40,387 nt of DNA from Bacteroidales bacterium (GTDB lineage: Bacteria; Bacteroidota; Bacteroidia; Bacteroidales; UBA7960). The translations under genes were made by a program, and so were the position numbers. Below, piece after piece: positions 35,647-40,387 of this stretch; the stretch's first letter is position 1, and the number at the start of each line of letters is the position of its first letter. Under the pieces are notes generated by a model. It was not told where the DNA came from. It saw only the letters and a program-made list of their open reading frames with translations, and did not search any database. Where the stretch lies: contig PWLF01000252.1 in the NCBI GenBank assembly GCA_003559475.1, positions 1 to 40,387 on the forward strand. The letters run 5' to 3'.

Positions 35647-38028
35647 TTAAATTTTAAAAGGTATTTTAATTGAAATATTAAAGTTTCTTCCGGGTTCGGG
35701 CACTCCGATTAATCTATAGTAACTTGTATGGTTTAAATAATTATGGTTGAACACATTATTTATATTGAAATATATATCAAAATTTTCATCCAATATATTT
35801 GCACTTGTACCTATAGAAATATTAAAGACCCTGTATCCCGGAGTTTTTTGTTCCGGCGGAACAATAAGGTTTTGTGCTGCCGTTATCCGGCAATTTGCTT
35901 CAATAAAAGCTTTCGTAAACCTGCCTATACTACCGTGTTCATACCTGATGTTTAGTATAGCTGAAGCCGGTGGCGAAAATGGTATTGTAAACCCTTCTTT
36001 GTCGCCCGACATTTGAACAGAATAAACATACTCTGCTGTTATACCTGCTTTTAAAGCCGGCAAAATATTATATCCACTATACAGTTCACCGCCAACTCTT
36101 CCAACTTCTGTAGAAGTATAATTGAATATCTGGTTACCTGCTCCATAATTATAATCGTATCTATATGACGGATTCAGGTAAATATAATTAGGAAAATAAC
36201 TTACAAAAGGGCTAAACATAAAATTATAATTACCCGATTTGTATTCAATTCCCAAATCCATCTGGTATGCTACTTCAGGTTTTAAAGTTGTATCGCCTTT
36301 TTCATAACTAAAGAGGTGATAGTTAACACCGTTTGCAGCCAATTCTTTGGCTGTTGGCACACGAAAGCTTTTTCCTGCATTTATCCTAAAAGATATATCA
36401 TCATTACTATAATTAAATCCAGCTGCACCACTGATGCTTGAAAAATTTCTACTCAACCCGGGCGCCCGTTTAAGAAATTCACCATTGGTCATATACCAAT
36501 CATAATATTTCCTTGTTTCTAAATTGCTGAAATCATATCTCAATCCAATATTAAACACCGAATTATCATTAATTATCCACTCATCCAATACAAAAACACC
36601 GGCAGAAAACTGCCTGTATGCCGGAATTATAAAATTCCTTCCATCTATGTCATTATTTTGCAATTCTGTGTCAATACCTGCAGATACCACATGATTGTCA
36701 CTGAATGAATAAATTGATTCAACCTTACCCGAAAATATGTTTTTACTAAACTCTCTTTCTAAGTCAGGACTAAAATCCAGCGTGTCAGGAAAAACAGCCG
36801 GCATAAAGCCATGGCTAGTAAAATTACTATATTCCCGACGAAAATTATTCTGAAAACCCAATTTCAAATTTATCAGCAACCCATTTATATATGCCCTGCT
36901 GTTGTTAATAATTTTGGTATGCTCAACCTTCTGATAGGGATTCATAATATCCCTTGAGGATTTATCATACAATTCTTTGTCAACCATCCTTGGTTCAAGT
37001 CCATGTGCATTTGCAAAAAATCCACTTTTATGGTTAACCCTGCTAAGAAAAAGCCTTGTATTCCAGCTTTGTCTTATCAGCCCGGCTGTAAGATGCATAT
37101 TCATCTCATTGCCTGCAGTATTTCTCAAACGGTTTTTATACAAAGGCACTCTGTATGAATAAATATCAACACTGTCCGTCGGAACTTTGTAATCGCCATA
37201 ACCGGTACGTGTTATACGAGAGTTTACAAAGAAACCATTTTTCCTTCCATATAGTGAAAGAGAACTTCCCAGCATGTCATTATTTGACTCGGCAACGACA
37301 TCCAGCGATCCGCCTATTGTTTCAGGTTCAGGCACGAAATTTTGTTTTATATCAATTACTCCTGAAATTGCATCTGAGCCATATTTTAATGATGCAGGTC
37401 CTTTAATAATTTCAACATTATCAGCTGCAAAACGATCAACCTCGAGCCCATGGTCGCTTCCCCATTGCTGGGCTTCATGTTTTATTCCATGCTCCGCAAC
37501 TATAAGCCTGTTGAAACCAAGTCCGCGTATAGCAGGTTTAGACTGAGCTGAGCCGATATTCATTGCTCCTATGCCGGGCAATCCTTCCAATGATTGCATA
37601 AGGCTGCCCGATTGGTTTCGCCTTATGTGTTCACTGTCAACAACTATTGTGTTGCGTGAATCCATCCGCCTCCTGCGTTCGCCATAACTGCACTCTATCA
37701 AAATTTCATTGAGTTTGCTCACTGAATGTTCCATATGTATAGTAACATAAGTGTTACGGTCAATATTAATTGAACGACTGTAGGATTTATAACCGATATA
37801 GGTAACTTTTAAGGTGTATTCTCCTTTGGGAATATTACTAAAGGAAAACCTACCTTCCAAGTTGCTTATAGTCGATTCATCCGAACATTCTCCTTCTAAG
37901 ACAACCGTTGCCCCCGGCAAAGGAATATGCTTTTGGTCTTCAACATAACCTTGCAAGTTGTATAACTGCACATTATTAGCATTGCATACACTCCATGCTA
38001 CCAGAAATAAAAGTAAATAAAACCTCAT
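35647..38028 (-). CDS. TonB-dependent receptor with N-terminal CarboxypepD_reg-like domain
   Basis: LQGYVEDQKHIPLPGATVVLEGECSDESTISNLEGRFSFSNIPKGEYTLKVTYIGYKSYS; plug motif GLPGIGAMNIGSAQSKPAIRGLGFNRLIVAEHGIKHEAQQWGSDHGLEVDRFAADNVEIIKGPASLKYGSDAISGVIDI. Confidence 0.95.
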   Translation of the reverse strand: MRFYLLLFLVAWSVCNANNVQLYNLQGYVEDQKHIPLPGATVVLEGECSDESTISNLEGRFSFSNIPKGEYTLKVTYIGYKSYSRSINIDRNTYVTIHMEHSVSKLNEILIECSYGERRRRMDSRNTIVVDSEHIRRNQSGSLMQSLEGLPGIGAMNIGSAQSKPAIRGLGFNRLIVAEHGIKHEAQQWGSDHGLEVDRFAADNVEIIKGPASLKYGSDAISGVIDIKQNFVPEPETIGGSLDVVAESNNDMLGSSLSLYGRKNGFFVNSRITRTGYGDYKVPTDSVDIYSYRVPLYKNRLRNTAGNEMNMHLTAGLIRQSWNTRLFLSRVNHKSGFFANAHGLEPRMVDKELYDKSSRDIMNPYQKVEHTKIINNSRAYINGLLINLKLGFQNNFRREYSNFTSHGFMPAVFPDTLDFSPDLEREFSKNIFSGKVESIYSFSDNHVVSAGIDTELQNNDIDGRNFIIPAYRQFSAGVFVLDEWIINDNSVFNIGLRYDFSNLETRKYYDWYMTNGEFLKRAPGLSRNFSSISGAAGFNYSNDDISFRINAGKSFRVPTAKELAANGVNYHLFSYEKGDTTLKPEVAYQMDLGIEYKSGNYNFMFSPFVSYFPNYIYLNPSYRYDYNYGAGNQIFNYTSTEVGRVGGELYSGYNILPALKAGITAEYVYSVQMSGDKEGFTIPFSPPASAILNIRYEHGSIGRFTKAFIEANCRITAAQNLIVPPEQKTPGYRVFNISIGTSANILDENFDIYFNINNVFNHNYLNHTSYYRLIGVPEPGRNFNISIKIPFKI

Positions 38029-38241
38029 TAGTTGATTTATAAGATTGGAAACTGAGTATAGAAAGAATAAGGCAGATTTGAAACTATATGTCCTTAATCC
38101 TCTATAAACCGCTAACCATCTAATTAAAAATTACTTATATAGCAGGCATCAGTAGTTTTTGAAAACCATAGTCTATACTTAAAAAGTATATTTTCGGGAA
38201 TTCAAAACCTGATGTAATAATATAATTTTATGTGAGTATAT

Positions 38242-38580
38242 TTATGCCGGTGGGGCACGTAAAGATTTATTGTAGCCCTTATAGAATATAAAAGGACTTT
38301 TATCTTTACGGAAGTGTTTTATTTCAATTTTTTCATATAAAAATGAAATGGTTGCGATTTTTGAAATTATTTGTTTTGAATATAAAAATTGGCATATACC
38401 GCATTCATTCTTACATTTTTCCTCAAAAATCCAATAATCCAAATGTTCTGATGTGCTATGACTGTTGTGTTCGCAATGCACTTCATGTGGAAAGTATAAA
38501 ACATGATTAGCCTGATATATGAGGGGAAAAATAAATATCAGAAAAAAAAACCAAGCGATATATTGTTTTACTTTTCTCAT
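38242..38580 (-). CDS. Small His/Cys-rich membrane-anchored protein (DUF2946-like), first gene of the TonB/DUF4625 operon
   Basis: N-terminal TM followed by HEVHCEHNSHSTSEHL...CKNECGICQF; C-terminus RAPPA. Confidence 0.55.
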   Translation of the reverse strand: MRKVKQYIAWFFFLIFIFPLIYQANHVLYFPHEVHCEHNSHSTSEHLDYWIFEEKCKNECGICQFLYSKQIISKIATISFLYEKIEIKHFRKDKSPFIFYKGYNKSLRAPPA

Positions 38581-38585
38581 CAATG

Positions 38586-38593
38586 CAAATATA
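38586..38593 (-). promoter_or_regulatory. -7-like element TATATTTG (minus), 5 nt from the ATG at 38580
   Basis: Minus-strand ATTATATTTGCATTGATGAGA. Confidence 0.4.
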
Positions 38594-38659
38594 ATAAAAA
38601 TTTAAAATGAAAACTATTTTTTTGATGTAGGCAACATTCAACTACCAAATGCGATATTA

Positions 38660-38835
38660 TTAATCACAACCTTTATTAAACTTGTCATTATTTTTCTTAT
38701 AAGGCAAAAAATATGCGCTCAGATGATAGTAGCTAATTCGCTGTAAGTAAAAAATAACTCTTTCTTCATCATTAATTACCAAACCTCTGCAAATTGCAAA
38801 TATAACTCATCAATTTTTCGCAATGTTAAATCACC
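38660..38835 (-). pseudogene. Frameshifted remnant of an Abi_2 (AbiD/AbiF)-like abortive infection protein
   Basis: Frame 38788->38660 reads RGLVINDEERVIFYLQRISYYHLSAYFLPYKKNNDKFNKGCD*; just upstream in another frame GDLTLRKIDELYLQFAE. Confidence 0.6.
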
Positions 38836-38931
38836 GCTTTAAGGTTTGTTTTCCGATAGTAAATTAGCCACTTGATAAAAACTCGCAAAACATTACCTGC
38901 AATAGCTTTTTAACTACATTATTATAAAATA

Positions 38932-38950
38932 ATTCACTTTTTTAGTGAAT
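38932..38950. promoter_or_regulatory. Putative TA autoregulation operator
   Basis: Perfect palindrome ATTCACT-TTTTT-AGTGAAT immediately upstream of the TA promoter. Confidence 0.45.
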
Positions 38951-38967
38951 ATCTGATTAATTTGTTG

Positions 38968-38975
38968 TATCTTTG
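38968..38975 (+). promoter_or_regulatory. -7-like element TATCTTTG of the TA operon
   Basis: TAnnTTTG match 23 nt upstream of the toxin ATG. Confidence 0.45.
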
Positions 38976-38998
38976 CATAAAGAAATAATCTGAAACCC

Positions 38999-39319
38999 AT
39001 GATAATAACCTTTGCTAAAGAGTATTTAGAAGAATTATATGAAGAAGGTAAGGCTTCAAGTAAAAAACACAGATTTCAAAAAAGTATAATTAAAAGATAC
39101 AAAAATACAGTTGATAAACTAAAAGCTGCTAATAAAATTGAAGATTTGTATCCAATTAAAAGTTTGAATTATGAAAAATTAAGTGGCTACAAAAAAGGGT
39201 TAGAATCTGTTCGAGTGAATGATAAATATAGACTTGAATTTATATCATCAGTCGAAGGAGAAGAACCAAACACTATTACAATTTGTGAAATTGTAGAATT
39301 AAGTAACCATTATTCCTAA
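38999..39319 (+). CDS. HigB/RelE-like toxin
   Basis: RYKNTVDKLKAANKIEDLYPIKSLNYEKLSGYKKGLESVRVNDKYRLEFI...NTITICEIVELSNHYS; followed 12 nt later by an XRE antitoxin gene. Confidence 0.85.
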   Translation: MIITFAKEYLEELYEEGKASSKKHRFQKSIIKRYKNTVDKLKAANKIEDLYPIKSLNYEKLSGYKKGLESVRVNDKYRLEFISSVEGEEPNTITICEIVELSNHYS

Positions 39320-39331
39320 AAATCAAACATT

Positions 39332-40387
39332 ATGGCAACAAATACAATCATACCATTTGAGGCAACTCATCCGGGAACTTTAATAAAAGATGAGCTAGAA
39401 GTTCGTGATGAGATAACACAAAAAGACTTAGCTACTCTTTTAGGTATTAAACCTTCATTTTTAAATGAAATTATTAAAGGTAAAAGACCGGTTACTGCTA
39501 ATATGGCAGTTTTGCTTGAAAAAGCTCTTGGAATTTCAGCTGATTATTGGATGAAATTTCAATCTCAATATGAAATTGATATTGCAAAAATTAAGGAAAA
39601 AAATATTAATAAAATAAAACTTATTGAGATTTGGAATATTATAACTCAATACGTTCCGGTAAAATATTTTGATAAAAATGGATATTTGACAAATGATCTT
39701 TCATCAAACATATCTGTAATTCAATCTATTTATTCTGTTAAGTCAATTGACGAATTAGTTAATAAAATATCCGAAAGAAAATTTTCTTTTTTCAAAAAGA
39801 GCGAAAAATTGCAAATTGATGAAAAAAATATGATTGCTTGGACTTCTCTTGTTGAATATGAAGCTGAAAAAAAGGAAGCAAATACATTCAATTTTGAAAA
39901 TCTACCTCAATTAAATATAGAATTGCAAGAGATTTTTTTCATCAATAAAGATGTTTTAAAATTAGTTGACAAAAAATTAGCTCAATATGGGATCAAGTTC
40001 TTGTTAGTAGATAAATTAGAAAAAACTCCAATTGATGGGTATTCATTTTGGTCTATAAATAATCCTGTTATAGCTTTAACATTACGACATAATAGGATAG
40101 ATAATTTTGCATTTACAGTTTTACACGAATTAGGACATATCGCATTGCATATAAGAAAGAATAAAGATAGTAAGTTTATTGATTTAGCTGAAACTGAAGA
40201 AAACGAATTAGAAAAAGAAGCAAATAATTATGCTCAAGAAAGTTTAATCCCCCCTAGTTCTTGGAATGATTTATTAAAAAACTACATTCCATTAAGTGAT
40301 GAAAATATTTATAAATTTTCTAATAAATATAGAATTAATCCGGCAATAATTTTAGGAAGAGCTTGCTTTGAAATGAATTATTATGGA
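39332..40387 (+). CDS. HigA-type XRE antitoxin fused to an ImmA/IrrE metallopeptidase-like domain (truncated by window end)
   Basis: Translation from ATG 39332: HPGTLIKDELEVRDEITQKDLATLLGIKPSFLNEIIKGKRPVTANMAVLLEKALGISADYWMKFQSQYE ... NFAFTVLHELGHIALHI (HExxH) ... EKEANNYAQESLIP; open to 40387. Confidence 0.88.
   Translation, partial: MATNTIIPFEATHPGTLIKDELEVRDEITQKDLATLLGIKPSFLNEIIKGKRPVTANMAVLLEKALGISADYWMKFQSQYEIDIAKIKEKNINKIKLIEIWNIITQYVPVKYFDKNGYLTNDLSSNISVIQSIYSVKSIDELVNKISERKFSFFKKSEKLQIDEKNMIAWTSLVEYEAEKKEANTFNFENLPQLNIELQEIFFINKDVLKLVDKKLAQYGIKFLLVDKLEKTPIDGYSFWSINNPVIALTLRHNRIDNFAFTVLHELGHIALHIRKNKDSKFIDLAETEENELEKEANNYAQESLIPPSSWNDLLKNYIPLSDENIYKFSNKYRINPAIILGRACFEMNYYG

Noticed and set aside
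1-40387. CRISPR arrays, tRNA and rRNA genes
   Set aside because: No regularly spaced repeat-spacer array and no recognisable tRNA/rRNA signature seen by eye; a tRNAscan/Infernal run would be needed to be certain.

Overview
The window looks chromosomal and comes from an AT-rich Bacteroidetes (Bacteroidales-like) genome. The support is TAnnTTTG promoter elements, PorE-like TPR/PD40/OmpA proteins, SPOR/HU-CCDC81 proteins, DUF4625 and FISUMP proteins. Most of it is housekeeping: a GH3-family protein, deoxynucleoside kinase, kdsB, trmB, an aspartate aminotransferase, a heptose-7-P kinase, polA, proS, an OmpP1/FadL-like protein, uvrA and dapD. There is also an LPS/polysaccharide section (GT4, a small DUF120/archaeal-riboflavin-kinase-like protein, O-antigen ligase, exported alpha/alpha-toroid-like protein). 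A His-rich lipoprotein/TonB receptor operon follows, and a HigB/HigA-IrrE type toxin-antitoxin pair sits at the right edge. The less ordinary content is: (1) a 2.3-kb repeat-rich island (about 23.13-25.50 kb) around a DUF4143-type ATPase, with a 42-nt direct repeat differing only by transitions, a nested-palindrome MITE-like element with 23-bp perfect terminal inverted repeats, and modular GAA-loop hairpin repeats; (2) trmB interrupted by TAG at the expected Trp codon of its WITFPDPQ motif; (3) an unannotated frameshifted Abi_2-like remnant upstream of the TA module; (4) a DUF120-like protein among LPS genes; (5) a His/Cys-rich putative metal-acquisition operon with a possibly leaderless first gene. 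All calls come from reading the sequence; no database searches were run.
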